A stretch of 64,000 bases of DNA from Jacaranda mimosifolia (lineage: Eukaryota > Streptophyta > Magnoliopsida > Lamiales > Bignoniaceae): NCBI GenBank assembly GCA_018894105.1, contig CM032125.1, forward strand, positions 27,823,032-27,887,031, written 5' to 3'. Position 1 is the stretch's first letter; the number at the start of each line of letters is the position of its first letter. Below are positions 46,505 through 58,809 of this stretch, piece after piece. Position numbers and translations under genes: made by a program. Below the pieces are notes generated by a model. That model ran no database searches and was not told where the DNA came from. It saw nothing but the letters and a program-made list of their open reading frames with translations.

Positions 46505-47074
46505 TGTTACGAATTGAAGTTTCAAAACGTCAAAATTCAAATAAAAATTTCAATTTTTTTCTCATTTGAAAGTGTAACCCACCTATTCATTTTTGTAACA
46601 TCCCCGTTATTTTGTAACACCCAACAATGCAATAATTTGGTTTTATTCTTATCAATTGCATGATTCATCCTGAGCACTATAACTAGGTGTCCTAGAGTCT
46701 AGGTAGCTGAACACATCATTCTTTCATCTTATTGCACTCTCGTGCTTTTTAAATATTCTTCTAGTTTGATATATACTTTGGACAACAAGATAAGGTTTTG
46801 TTCACTAATCTTCTTGTGATCGTGCTCACAATAGAAGATGCCGGTTGTGACCTTTTAGGTTTTATCTTGGGGTGGTAGCGTGCCACCCATACCTGCGCAT
46901 GAGGGGAAGCCATCACGATCTTAGGATAGTGTCAAGAGACGTGACTCCTTCATGCCAGCCATTTACATTCTTGACTCTATATTATTTTTTGAATATTTTA
47001 TGATTATATGCATAATTTTTAATTATATGAGTTATGATGAAATTTGCATGAAATCTTCCTAATTATGCATAACA
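46505..47074 (+). repeat. 3' LTR of Copia C
   Basis: The 570-bp LTR starts TGTTACGAATTG and ends TGCATAACA. It is collinear with 32645-33218. Confidence 0.88.
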
Positions 47075-48230
47075 CTAATTGATAATCCGAAGAATTCTAA
47101 GTTTCTAACAGAATTCTTCAAATGATCAAGTTAGGACCTACACATGAACAAAATGCAAAAATAAAAAGTACAATGGAAGAAATACTCATCTAGCTAAAGG
47201 ATTTCATTGGGATATTATTCCAAATTCTAATATGTCACTTAAAGACTCATTAATTAAATTTGATTGATAACGTTTCAATTGTTCTATTCTCATAACATAT
47301 CAAGAAGTAAATAAATACCAATAGTTTTAACCATAGAAGAACAAACATAATTATATTCTTGTAATCATAATACCCTCATTTGTTATAAAACTTGAATTTC
47401 AAATTCCTCTAATGATTTGCCAAGTGGTCTTTGATAAAATGACATTAGTCTTACACATAAAGTATATATGATGTCGAGGTTTGAACCTTACAAACTCTTG
47501 GCATACATCTATATTAAAAAAAAAGAAAAAAAAGTCCTCTAATCGCATAGAAAATATTTATCTATATTCTTATGTAAGGAAGAATCGTGATACGACCTAA
47601 AGGAAAAACCTACTTTATCCTTAAGAAAGTTGGGTTCACATGGTTTCTATATAGGTCACATTCGAATCAACATACCCGAGACCCGACCCCAACATCTCCC
47701 CTCTTGATTTACTTAACTCATGGACATTTGAGATTTTGCCACCTCATTCATAACATATTTGTTAAATTGCACCATACATAAATAGTCAAGGTCTACCATA
47801 TTTCCTTGCAATTCCTTAGCTACTCACCTTTTTTGATTTTCTGCAGCATACTCACATCATTCAACCTTTAATTTGAGCATTGAAGTGCCTTTTATTGAGC
47901 CAACTCCAATGAACTTAATTTAGTAATTTTATTTCAACCAATCCAAAGATGAACACTTTAATATGATTTGAGGTTCTAGAGGTCTTGACTTGATAAACGA
48001 AGAAGACCTCTCTATCTGACCGGAGCAACTCTATAAACCTCGAGCAATTGAAAAATTAATTTCCAGCTGGCATCAAATTGGCTTGTGGAGCCATCATGAT
48101 TTAAGAATGAATACATGCATAATTCTTTACTTTTGTTGCCCAAGGAAACTTGGTCATAGAAAAATGAGTAGGTGCGCACCAGGTGGACCCCACGAGTCAA
48201 ATTAAGTCTTCTTTTTTCTAATCCTCCTAT

Positions 48231-48240
48231 CTATAAACAG
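48231..48240 (+). promoter_or_regulatory. TATA-like box, secreted-protein gene B
   Basis: CTATAAACAG, 45 bp upstream of the ATG, is identical to the copy A box. The shorter spacing reflects the tandem repeat present only in the copy A leader. Confidence 0.55.
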
Positions 48241-48275
48241 AGAAGCATAAGTGAGCTGAATTGCCAACTAAAAAA

Positions 48276-49227
48276 ATGAAAGGAAAGTTATCATTGATTG
48301 GGGTGGTGATGATATTGGTGGTGGCGGCGGCTGCTCCGGCGGTGCTGGGGCAGAACCTAACCCCAAGCCAATGTAATGAGGAGAAAAATAAATTAAGGGA
48401 TACCTGTAGGTCTGTGGCTGTGATATTCTGGCGGAAGCCGTCGGCAGCGTGCTGCCAGCTAGTGAGGGCGGCTCACGTAAAGTGTGTGTGCCCTTTTGTT
48501 ACCCCAAAGTTGGTGGCGGCTCTTGGTGGGGCTCAACGTACTATTCAATTAGTTCAGAGTTGTGGCAGAGCCATTCCTCGCAATTTTAAGTGTGGAAGTA
48601 AGTACAAGCATATTATATATATATATATATATATATAGCAACGTTATGTCAAGAGTCCGCTAAACTTGAATTATCAATTTCATACTTTATATATAAAACT
48701 AATATTATTGAATTAAAAACTATTAAATAAATATATATATATATGTATGTATATATATTATATAATTAATCGACTTGAGTTGATTTTTATCTCCGATCAA
48801 ATTGATCCATAGCCTCTATAGACTTCAAATACATCGATTCAAATCATTTAAATATAGAAATTCATAATAGATTAATATCAAATAAATTATATATTCAGTA
48901 AAAAGAAATAGTTCAATATTGCATATTTAGGAATAGATTAAGGGAATGAATAATTATATAAAGGTGAATACCATTTAGCATGTACTAATGATATGATTAT
49001 ATTTAAAGTGTTCATGTATCTTAATGTTTCAAATTAATTTGATTATCAAATTAGATTGAATATTTATAACTTTAATGTTTCAAAGTAGCCCGATCATCAA
49101 TTTAGTATAAAAATATATAGATCCCATAATTATTTTGATACTAAATATATCTCTTACATATATATTACAATTAGCTTACCATATTGTCTCTACTTATTTT
49201 TTTGCAGGTGTGACCACTCCTCCTTGA
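48276..49227 (+). CDS. Secreted eight-cysteine LTP/inhibitor-type protein B (2 exons)
   Basis: Paralogue of the gene at 12329, with the same likely role in lipid binding or hydrolase inhibition outside the cell. Exon 1 is 48276-48597 and exon 2 is 49208-49227, with a GT-AG intron of 610 bp (donor GTAAGT, acceptor TTTTTTTGCAG). The product is 113 residues and ends CGSVTTPP. The ATG at 48276 is chosen because it aligns with gene A; the in-frame codon at 48261 is TTG, not ATG. A signal peptide covers residues 1-25. All eight cysteines are conserved at 33, 44, 59, 60, 70, 72, 96 and 106. About 21 residues differ from copy A, among them Gly-Gln to Trp-Arg at 52-53, Thr-Phe to Ala-Ala at 65-66 and Glu to Lys at 69, which makes B more basic. 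The frame and splice sites are intact, suggesting both copies remain under selection or are young. Confidence 0.9.
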
Positions 49228-49400
49228 ACTATCTTACCTCGGTGGATCAAGATGCTGATGATACGATGATACTTATATTTAAATCTATTATTTAATAAAA
49301 AATGAGCTATAGACTCAACAACCTACCCCACCAAAAAAAAAATGAAAAGAAAAACAATCTTTTACACCTACCCCACCATATAAAAAGCTTATGTGAGAGT

Positions 49401-50220
49401 GTTAATCTCATATGTACTCTTTTCATGTGAGATAATCTTCATAAGAAATAAATGAATAATGCCATTTTATGTTCACATTTATGTAATTTTTTTAATTGAC
49501 TTCAACCCAACTTTTGAAGCTTTTGTTAGTGGAAGGAAACAGATTACATTTAAGCTAATATTGAAGCATGCACCACATATTTATTTAGAATAAAATATAA
49601 AAGTTTATAGTAATAAATGGATAATGTCAATTTATGTCCATATTTTTGTATTAATCTATAGCAATAATTTATGTTACCACACTTCCAATATATTTGTATG
49701 AGAGTCAACTGCCACATCTAAGTAATACATAATTTTGATTCCTTTTTGTCAATTAGTTAATATACTGAAGTTTTGATAATCAAGTAATACATAATTTTGA
49801 TAATCCCACTAAAAAAAATCAAGTGATACATCACACTAAAATTAACTATTGCTGAAAGCTTGATGCCAAGTTTAATTATAAACCACTTTATATTTTAATC
49901 AAATTAAAAATTGCCAGTCACACTATCTATATAACTAATTAATCGCATAATAAAATTCAAGATACAAATAGGAATTAGAAATTAATAAAACATATTCAAA
50001 TTTGTAGAGGTATTTTGATATTTTGCTATTAAAGGAACTCAATAATTCTATTGATTGAAATAAATAAAATAGAGGGCCTGGCCAAGTTTATAAGCTCCAT
50101 TCATGCAATTTTCATTTTATTGCCAGTTTTGCATTTGTAAAGTGGGTGTTCTCCAATGTCTTTTATTTATAAGATTGATCAGTTACTTGATCCATTACAT
50201 TAACTCATCAAAATTAATAC
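49401..50220. other. Intergenic, no gene
   Basis: AT-rich sequence with a short repeated word pair (AAGTAATACATAATTTTGA at about 49721 and 49782). Nothing coding. Confidence 0.5.
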
Positions 50221-50785
50221 AAGTAAAAGTTGCAAATCAAATTAACAGATAATTTACTAAGAGACTGCTATTTATAAAATATGCAAATATTCACATAAGC
50301 GTGCTCCAAACATAAAATCAATTTTTAATTGGAGTTTTGGGACATCAATATCCCCAACAGGAAGTAGAACATTAGTTATGAAAGTAACAATATAAAAATT
50401 ATTAGTAATATATATATATATGTATATATTAAGTAATAATAATATTTATTTTATCATTATATTACTTAATTTTTTAGTGAAAATGATTTTTATTTTAATT
50501 CAAGTAAAGGTTGAAAATCAAATTAACATATAATTTACTAAGAGATTGCTATTTATAAACTATGCAATTATTCACATAAGTGCGCTCCAAACCTAAAATC
50601 AATTTTTAATTGGAGTTTTGGGACACCAATCTCCCCCAACAGCAAATAGAACATTAGCCATGAAAGTAACAACATAAAAATTGCTAGTAATATATATATA
50701 TATATATATATAAAGTAATAATAATATTTATTTTATTATTATAATGCTTAATTTTTAAGTGATAATAATTTTTATTTTAGTATAA
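50221..50785 (+). repeat. Tandem duplication, two units of about 281 bp
   Basis: Unit 1 starts AAGTAAAAGTTGCAAATCAA at 50221 and unit 2 AAGTAAAGGTTGAAAATCAA at 50502. Shared blocks include AATCAATTTTTAATTGGAGT and AAGTAATAATAATATTTATT. The units differ by roughly one base in ten and by the length of a TA run. Confidence 0.88.
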
Positions 50786-51261
50786 TATTATATAATAATG
50801 ATTAAATCTAAATAATTTTCATTATAACTATCGATAATTTATAGCACATATACGTATAATATGACAATTTAGTAATAATAAAAATTGCCATTATAATTGA
50901 ACATCATATTCATTGATGTTCGTACACTTCATGACTATTCACTATGTTATAATAACCAAGAACAAACTTATTTGAATATTAGTATATGCAAATAAGTGGG
51001 AAATTATTTTATATATTAATGAAACTTTGTAGAAGAAATTTATTTGAATATATTGTGACTAAGAATGAGGAGCAGGAGCAAGCCGCATCTCGTGTGTTTA
51101 GTGGCCCCGGATTTGTGGTCCTTAGAAATTCTTTGGATGGAACTTTTCTAATTTAATTTTCTTAAGCGAACTTCTTGTTCTTATTTATATGTGTGCATCA
51201 ATAAATGTTATCATGATATTATGATGAGTTTGAATTATTATTTTCTATATTTATCTGATAT
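50786..51261. other. Intergenic, no gene
   Basis: AT-rich sequence up to the Tat LTR. No supported feature. Confidence 0.5.
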
Positions 51262-52059
51262 TGATATAGGATAACCCAATAGGCCCATTAACATTCAACC
51301 AAGCCAAAGATAGATATAGAATAACCCAATTGGCTATCAGGCTCAATCCATCAATAATTGACCAGGTGATCAACTAGGTCCAAGTCCTTGTTGGACCATC
51401 TTACCAGTATAAGTATCAACACTTTGCCCGGTCAACCAGAATATGGTCGATCAACTTGAGGATAATCATTTGGCTCTCAACTAGAGAAAGGTTTGAACCT
51501 AACAGAGTTCACAACCTCAACCAGAATATGCATAGATGACTGATAGATGAGGAAACATCTCGACCCTAGGAGGTCAATCTGAGCAGCGTAGAGCAGTCCC
51601 ATGCCACCAGTCGTAGTCACACTGAATGGGCTACTACAACCTCTTTGCAGAACTAGAGTAGTGTGCGCCTCCACCATACCACCACATCCTAGAAAGCAGG
51701 AGGAGGCACCACTTGGAAAAATATATAAAAGGAAAAAGACCTAAAGGCACTCAAGGAAAGATAAAGGTCCTCTTTGCCTAAATGGAAGCATCATTGTCAT
51801 ATCAGCTTCTCAAGGAAAGCTATAAATACCCCATTGCCATCCTTCAATAAGGGAGTCTCGTTATCACTTAAGCCCTCACTTTCCTGCTCTATTATATGGT
51901 CAATTAAGTGCTGACTTGCCCTCGGCTAGCCTGACGTGTGCTGTTAGTTGCAATACTCGACCCGACTACATCCTTACATAATACCTAGACTTCCTTTTTC
52001 TAGTCAATCACAGCGGGCTTGAAGCCCAGTTCATCATCAAGCGGGTCATACCATCATTA
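51262..52059 (+). repeat. 5' LTR of Tat element 2
   Basis: It starts TGATATAGGATAACCCAATA and ends CCATCATTA (CA changed to TA). It lacks about 65 bp that the 3' LTR has (around 62478-62545). Confidence 0.85.
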
Positions 52060-52781
52060 TTTGGCACCATTTGTGGGTTCTAGAGTCCATGACTGAGAAA
52101 AAAATGGTTAACACAAGGCGAGTCGTTTCTGAAAGAGATGAGAACAAAAGGCCCTAACCACTCTTCCTTGACCCCAGCAAGAACAAGACGTGGTTGGACC
52201 CAGTTTCCAACCAAAATAAATAGTAACTTGGACTATGCCTCAACTTATGCAGTTGATCAGTGAGCAGATATCAACCCAAATTTCAACATGACTGTCAGTT
52301 GCATTCAACAAGCACAATGACCAACCCAGGCCAATTGCCAGTGCCACTCCTCAACCTTCACAACACGAAGAGAGGCTCCCAAGGGAAGATAAGGGCAGAC
52401 AAGAGACAAAACATCCCTTATTCGATGAAAGGATAGTCCAAGATATTTCCCACAGAAAGAAACCTGACCAGACCATCGGGAAGAAGTGGTTAATTCCATA
52501 GATTACCTCACTCTCCGTAGATCACATCCCTTAGCCTGTTCGAGCCAATAGCATGATAGGGTCGAGTGACAAATACTTCAAATGAATAGGAATCTATTCC
52601 AAGATAATAAAAAAGAATAGGAAGAAGGGCAACATCAAGTGCGACAGCTGAACAAGCATCTCAAAGAAATTTCCAGGAGAAATACAGAAAAGAACCCTCA
52701 CTATGATAGTGCACCTCAACTTCGCCATGAACGAGAATCATTGTTTGTCTAGGAGATAATTGACGAGCGCATAGCCATCAA
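52060..52781 (+). other. Leader and gag start of Tat element 2
   Basis: The first bases form the primer site. Later text such as HERESLFV and EIIDERIAIN (about 52725-52781) leads into gag in the usual place. It is too decayed for a clear start codon. Confidence 0.5.
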
Positions 52782-53919
52782 TAGAGGTGTCAAATAGGTC
52801 AGGCCGAACTAGCCCAGCCCCTTTGATATACTATTTAAGATGGTTTCGAGCTTGTCTGGGCTAGCTCGTGGGTGTTCACAGGCCAAATCATGACGGGCTT
52901 TTTTTTTTTTTTTTTCCAAAATCCAGCTCGGCTCAAAGCCAGCCCACTGTGAAGGTGGGCCGATTTATATACGAGTGGGGCTAGCGTGCCTGCTTGCAAG
53001 CCGGTTTACGGGCTAGTTCGCAAATTATTTTATTGTTTTAAAATTTTAAAATAAGTTTGAAAATTCTAAGTTTTTAGATTTATGTGATTATTAATGTTTT
53101 TTTCAACACTTATACTTTTTTGAAAGACTTAATGATTTATATTTATGTAATTTTTAATATTTACAACACTTGACTTTTTATAAAAACATAGAAATTTATA
53201 CTTATATTAATTTTTTGTATCAATTATATTTTTTCAAAAATACCACCGAATAAGGTGATGAGGAGTTTGGCATGGACCCTCCTACCTATCATTAATTTGA
53301 AAAACGTAATTACATATAGGTGGATATGACTAAACCTCTAAATGAAAGTATATATTAAAAATAAAAAGAAATAAACAACTTTGTAAAATTAAATAAAAAA
53401 CTTTATAATATCTAAACATCTAAATATGCCCAATAATAAATCAATTGTTCACTCAAGTTATCTAAATCGCTCTCGGGTTGAGGTGCCGCGATGGATGTAG
53501 TTTCAAACCATTCTTATTTTATAAATTTATTAATTACATTTCTTATTTTAATTCTTAATTTATAATTTTTACAAAATTTAAAATTTGTAAATTATAAATT
53601 ATTAATATATAAATTATAAATTTATAATTTTTTTAAATTAATAATTAATAATTTATAATTTAAATTAAAAGAAATTGCAGGTTAAACGGTCTAGCTAGTG
53701 AGTCAGTCCACTTAGCCCACGAGCTGGGCCATCCCATATTCTTTCATGGTTCACGGGTTAGCTAGTCTCGGGCCACAAAATTTTAGCTTAAAATGTGTTT
53801 CCAAGTGAGCCGATCCAGCCCAGTTTATATTAAAGAATTAGATGAGCCAAGTTGGGCCAATTTTTTTCGTGGGTCGGGCTAAGCTGAGCCGATCAACTTA
53901 GCCCATTTTGACACCTCTA
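52782..53919. mobile_element. hAT-like MITE inside the Tat gag region
   Basis: The 1138-bp element begins TAGAGGTGTCAAATAGGTCA and ends GCCCATTTTGACACCTCTA, so its termini are inverted repeats. The 8-bp flanks GCCATCAA and GCTGTCGA agree at five positions, and the three differences are all transitions, so they may be a decayed target duplication. GC-rich subterminal parts (AGCCCAGCCC, GGGTCGGGCT) surround an AT-rich middle with several near-palindromes (for example AATTTATAATTT). No ORF. Confidence 0.8.
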
Positions 53920-53929
53920 GCTGTCGACG

Positions 53930-54740
53930 CCAAGGTATTGCAAAAATGATAGCTCATTCGACCCTAATGAGCACTTGCACCAGTTTGAGCACATGATGCA
54001 ACTCCACAGACATAACAACTACATTCTCGCAAAAATGCTGGTTGCCAAATTCTAGTGTATTACACTCTACTAGTTTGTTAAGTTGGAGCCAAAGTTGATT
54101 TACTAATATGACCAGCTTTGTAATAAATTTCTCCATCAGTTTGCCAGCTGAAGGAAAGCAAAACTCCCCCACACTCATTTGTATATGGTTAAGCAAAATG
54201 AGAGAGAGTCCCTTTGAGATTTTTTTCACCAGGTTTAACATAGAGGTGTTGAAGATTAACAATTCACTAATAGAATTTCTTATTAATGTGTTGTTCTTGG
54301 GTCTTCAACATAAAGAGTGTGCCATTGCGTTGGTCAGAGAAAGACCGAGGACAATGGAAGAGCTACTTGACCTCGCTGAGAGATAAATGATCGAGGAAGA
54401 CATGAACAGACTGGAATATGGCAACTTAGACAATAACAAGGAAAAGACTAAAGAAAAATGACAGACAACACAAAGATGATCATCAATCTCCTATCAAAAG
54501 ATTTCACAACTACATACCTCTGAACACAGCAAGGAAGCAGGTGCTATTTGCCATTCAGCATGATAACCTCTTCAAAAAACCCAAGAAGTTGACTGAAGAT
54601 GAGGCAATGAAGAGATCGAAAAAATACTGCCACTTCTACACACAAAAGGGCACGACACTAAGGATTGCTTCAATCTACATGACGAGATCGAGAGGCTTAT
54701 TCAATAAGAACACTTGCAAAAAAATTTATCAGTGAGAAAG
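53930..54740 (+). pseudogene. Tat element 2 gag
   Basis: Fragments in order: SFDPNEHLHQFEHMMQLH (about 53955-54010), the conserved gag N-terminal motif; a middle part with FVINFSISLPAEGKQ in a shifted frame; VKQNERESL (about 54187-54213); LVRERPRTMEELLDLAER (about 54330-54386); and a zinc knuckle relic, CHFYTQKG with HDTKDC in another frame (about 54625-54665). In Gypsy elements this protein forms the particle and binds RNA. At least four frame changes are present. Confidence 0.78.
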
Positions 54741-55019
54741 CTAGACAAGAGATAGGCCAACCAACCAGACTCTCCATAGAGAAATGTCGGTGAGCCCAAG
54801 AAAAGAAGACAAGGGAAAGAAGCCAGTCAATAATCCATGCCCACCCCTCAAGGGTGTGATCGACACCATTATCAGAGGCTGACGGGAGGAGACTCCAAGT
54901 CAGTTAGAAGACAGAACCAGAGGAGGTTGGAATTAGGTCTTCCTCAATCGAAAAAGTTCTCCAACTTTTCGCTAGTGCAAAATCTATCTCTTTTTTAACT
55001 CAAACCTATCATACATTGA

Positions 55020-58000
55020 GAACTAAGAAATGATAGTAAGTTGGATTGCCCCCTTGTTGCTATTGTTGAGATCGCTAACTTTGAGGTCAGAAAGGTTCTG
55101 GTCGACAATGGCAGCTCTGCGAATAGATTTTTCTTGTCAATGTTGAAGATAATGAATATGGGAAAGCTAAAGTTTGAGCTAGTGCATGCCCTTCTGATTA
55201 GGTTTGGAGGATTCGAGATCATTCCAAAAGGATCCATAAACCTATCTACCTTATTCTGTGAAGCACCACGACAAAGGACTTGCATGGTCCACTATCTAGT
55301 GATTGATGCACCATTTGCTTATAATGCTATAATTGGATAACCAGCATTAAACAACTTCAAGGCTATTATCTCGACCTACTACATGAAGGTCAAATTTCTA
55401 AGAGCTGTCTGGATCAGGGAATTCCTTTCTAATATGAAAGAATCTTGGCGATGCTACACTATCTCGATTGAGGCAAGTGAGCAGAAGACTCGACCAAAAC
55501 TAAAACCTTCGGGGCCTATCCCAATAAAGAAACCTAAAGAGGGACAATAGAGTAAGAAGAGAAAGCTGGATGAGACTAAGTTCGAACTAGCCAGGGAGTT
55601 CAAGACTATAAAGCTCGAGCTTAGGAATTCTGACAAAACCACAAGGATCAGGACAGATCTGGGAAACAACATAGAATGTTTAATGGTCGATTTCCTCAGA
55701 AAGAACATTAATGTTTTTGTCTGGAAAGTTGCTGACCTCCAGGGAATCGACCTCAACATCCTTGTATACCATTTGAATGTGGACCCCTCATTCAAGCCAA
55801 TCAAGTAGAAGACCAAGACCTTAAATGTTGAAAGATGACATATCATCGAGAAAGATGTCAACGAGCTCTTAGAGGCAGGCTACATTATAGAAATTCAATA
55901 TCCTAGTTGGCTTTGTAATATAGTTCTTGTCTCTAAGAATGAGGGGAAATGGAGAATGTGTAATAACTTTATGGATGTGGATACAGCTTGTCCTAAAGAT
56001 ACTTACCCACTGCACTGCGTGGATTTATTTGTTGATTCTACTGCTGGTTGTATCTTTTGAGTATGATGGATATATTTCAAGGTTATTATCAAATTTTTAT
56101 GGTCCCTGAAGATAGGGATAAAACCTCCTTTGTGGTCCCCAATGGTTTATACTATTTTCTGATCATGCCTTTCAGGCTCAAGAATGCAAGTGCAACCTAC
56201 CAAAGACTCGTGAACATTATGTTCAAAAATGAGATCGGAAAAACCGTGGAGGTCTATGTTGATGACATGATTGTTAAAATAGAAAAAGAGCAAAATCACT
56301 TAGCCGACCTTAGTCATAAATTTTTAATACTAAGAGCATTTGGTATAAAGCTTAGTCCTAGCAAATGCACTATTAGGGTAAGAGGGGGGAAATTCTTAGG
56401 ATACATGGTTAGTCATAAGGGTATAGAAACAAACTAACAAAAGATACAAGCAAGTTTAGATATCTCACCCCTTTGAACAGTTAGGGACGTGCATCATGTA
56501 GTCAGAAAGATCATAGCTCTGGGTCGATTCATTGCTCAATTTGAAGATAAAAGCTTACCGTTCTTCAAAATCCTCAAAAATGTATAAAAGTTCCAGTAGA
56601 TTGAGCAATGTGACCAAGCTTTGGTCAAATTAAAACAATACTTGTCAGTAGGTCTGATACTAGCTAAGCCAAAGGTTAGAGAGGTTTTGCATATCTACTT
56701 AGCAGTCTCCTCAGCAGCAATCAGCTCTATTTTGGTCTCGACTAGACATGCCACCCATTGGCCTGTATACTACAACAACAAAGCCTTGCAGGGCCTAGAA
56801 CATAATTACTTTGAGATTGAAAAGTTTGCCTTTGCTTTGGTCATAGTAGCCATGAAACTAAGGCCCTATTTCCAATCTCATTCTATTATTGTCCTGACAA
56901 ATCAACCATTGAAACAAGTATTGTCGAAACTATATACATCGAGAAGGTTGACGAAGTAGGCCTCGAGTTAGGGAATTCGTCATCACTTTTCAGCTCTAAA
57001 TGCCATAAAAGCTAAGTGATAGCAAATTTCATAGCATAACATCTCGACCTACCTGAGGTAATCGACCAAGACTCACTTATTTGGACTTTACATGCTAATG
57101 GCTCAGCAACTTCTTCAGGAAAAGGACTAAGCATTTTCCTACATTCTCATCAGGTCAAGGAGTATGACTTTACCATAAAACTCGACTACCCCATGACTAA
57201 TAATGAAGTAAAGTATAAGGTCCTTCTTACTGGTATGAGAATGATTGTCAATAGGAGAGTCGAGCAGCTAACATCCATTACTGATTCCCAGCTAATTGCA
57301 GAATAGTTCAAAGGGAATTTTGAGGCTAATGAGGCTATAATGAGCAATTAATTGGCTGAGGTCAAGAAGTTGCAACAACAATTCAAAAAGTTCACCCTTA
57401 GCCAAGTCCCCATATCAAAAAATGAAATGGCAGATACTACGTTAAAATTCGCTAGCTCGACAAAAAGAGCCAAGGATAGAACTATTATATTTCTAGTCTT
57501 TGACAAACCCACTATAGGCCGTCTCGACCAGAACCTAATCAAGTGAATCCAAGAGTTCCCTTATGGCAGGATGAAATAAAATCTTACCTAAGGGAAGGAA
57601 AAGTGCCCTCGAAGTTAAAACAGAAGTACATAGACTCAGAGGTCAAGCAGCAAAGTTCTTCCTCGATGAATGTAGTTAGCTCTACAAAAGATCCCTTTTT
57701 AGACCACCGGTGAGGTGCTTGACATCAAAGCAGGCTTAAGAGGTCTCACAAGAGGTCCATTCAGGAATCTATGGTAATAACTCTGGAGGACGAGCTTTGG
57801 CCCACAAAGTCATTAGACATAGATACTTTTGGACAACTTTGCTAAAAGATGTTGTCAACTTTGCCAGAAAGTGCATATCTTGCCAAGTCTACTCTAACAT
57901 ACCTCATTAGCTTGCATCAATGCTAGTGCCTATTTAGATCACATGGCCATTCGACTAGTGGTGGATAGACATTGTTGGCTCATTCTAAAAAACCACAGTT

Positions 58001-58809
58001 CAAAGAAAATTCATGATCATTGCGGTCGAATACTTCTCGAAATAGGTCAAAGTAGAGATAGTCTCAAAGATAATTAATGCGGCCATCAGAAGTTTTCTGT
58101 GAAAAAATATTATCTGTCATTTCGATTTGCCCCAAGTATGGATATTAGATAATGGGATGCAATTTCAAAGCAAGAGCATGAGGAAGTGATGCGAAAACTT
58201 AGGGATTCGACAATATTTCACCTCAGTTGGGAACCCTCGGACCAATGGGCAAACTGAAGTCACAAATAGGACTATTTTAGATCACATCAAGGCTCGACTT
58301 GAAGGATCCAGAGCAAGTTGGGCAGATAACCTCCCCAAGGCCCTATGAGCATATAAAACCACCCTCAGAACTACCACAGGCCATTGCCCTTATAGTCTGG
58401 TTTATGAATCAAAGGCAGTGGTCCCAATGGAGTTGATATGGCATAAACATACAGCTCGAGTAATCCATTATAACCCGATTAAGAATGAGTCTGAAAGAGA
58501 ATTTGACCTTGAAACAATCAACGAATTGGACCAGCAGGCATATATAACGATACGACGTATAAGTTGAAGATGGCCTAGCACTACAACAAAGGAGTTCGAC
58601 CAAGAAGCTTTATGGTGGAAGACCCTGTCCTCAAGAAAGTCGAAGGGCCCCAACCCGATAGGCAAAGTAACAAAGCACAACCCAAAATAGAAGGCCCCTA
58701 CTCAATAGGCAAAGTAGCAAAGCACAACACTTATCAACTAATGGATATGGATGGCAACGAGTTCCCTCAACTATGGAATGCAATGAAATTGAAAAAATTC
58801 TACATGTAA
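55020..58809 (+). pseudogene. Tat element 2 pol (PR-RT-RH-RH-INT)
   Basis: The protease has VLVDNGSSANRFFLSML (about 55098-55148). RT has DIFQGYYQIFMVPEDRDKTS (about 56066-56125) and the catalytic YVDDMIVK (about 56256-56280). The first RNase H is at about 56621-56960 (YYNNKALQGLEHNYFEIEKF). A second RNase H at about 57085-57540 reads LHANGSA (catalytic Asp replaced by Asn), TNNEVKYKVLLTGMRM and DSQLIAE; this extra domain marks the Tat lineage. Integrase has FARKCISCQ, WWIDIVGSF, ILDNGMQFQS and RTNGQTEVTNRT (57780-58290). The C-terminus is MDGNEFPQLWNAMKLKKFYM, ending near 58806. A 40-base segment near 58639-58728 is locally duplicated. Many stops; non-functional. Confidence 0.88.

Larger units (their letters stand above)
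32645..47074 (+). mobile_element. Ty1/Copia element C with nested insertions (14.4 kb)
   Basis: Two LTRs of about 570 bp (32645-33218 and 46505-47074) begin TGTTACGAATTGAAGTTTC and end ATAACA. The flanks GTAAT (32640-32644) and CTAAT (47075-47079) form a 5-bp target duplication with one change. The uninterrupted duplication copy A shows the empty site, ...GAACTAATTGATAATC. The body holds a decayed gag-pol on the plus strand, split by a MULE insertion (about 37622-45780) that contains a further LTR fragment. A purine-rich stretch (CTTGTGGAGAAT) precedes the 3' LTR. The LTRs differ at roughly one base in ten by eye, so the insertion is old. No classical tRNA-Met primer site was seen after the 5' LTR. 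Confidence 0.9.
47075..49400 (+). repeat. Segmental duplication, copy B (right part)
   Basis: It resumes the match to copy A at CTAATTGATAATCC (11608 in copy A) and runs through the gene, its intron and 3' flank to about 49400 (AAAAAGCTTATGTGAGAGTG). It contains some sequence absent in copy A, for example 47200-47700. Confidence 0.85.

Noticed and set aside
48261..48275. Five-residue N-terminal extension of secreted protein B
   Set aside because: The codon at 48261 is TTG, not ATG. The ATG at 48276 aligns with the paralogue and gives a normal signal peptide.
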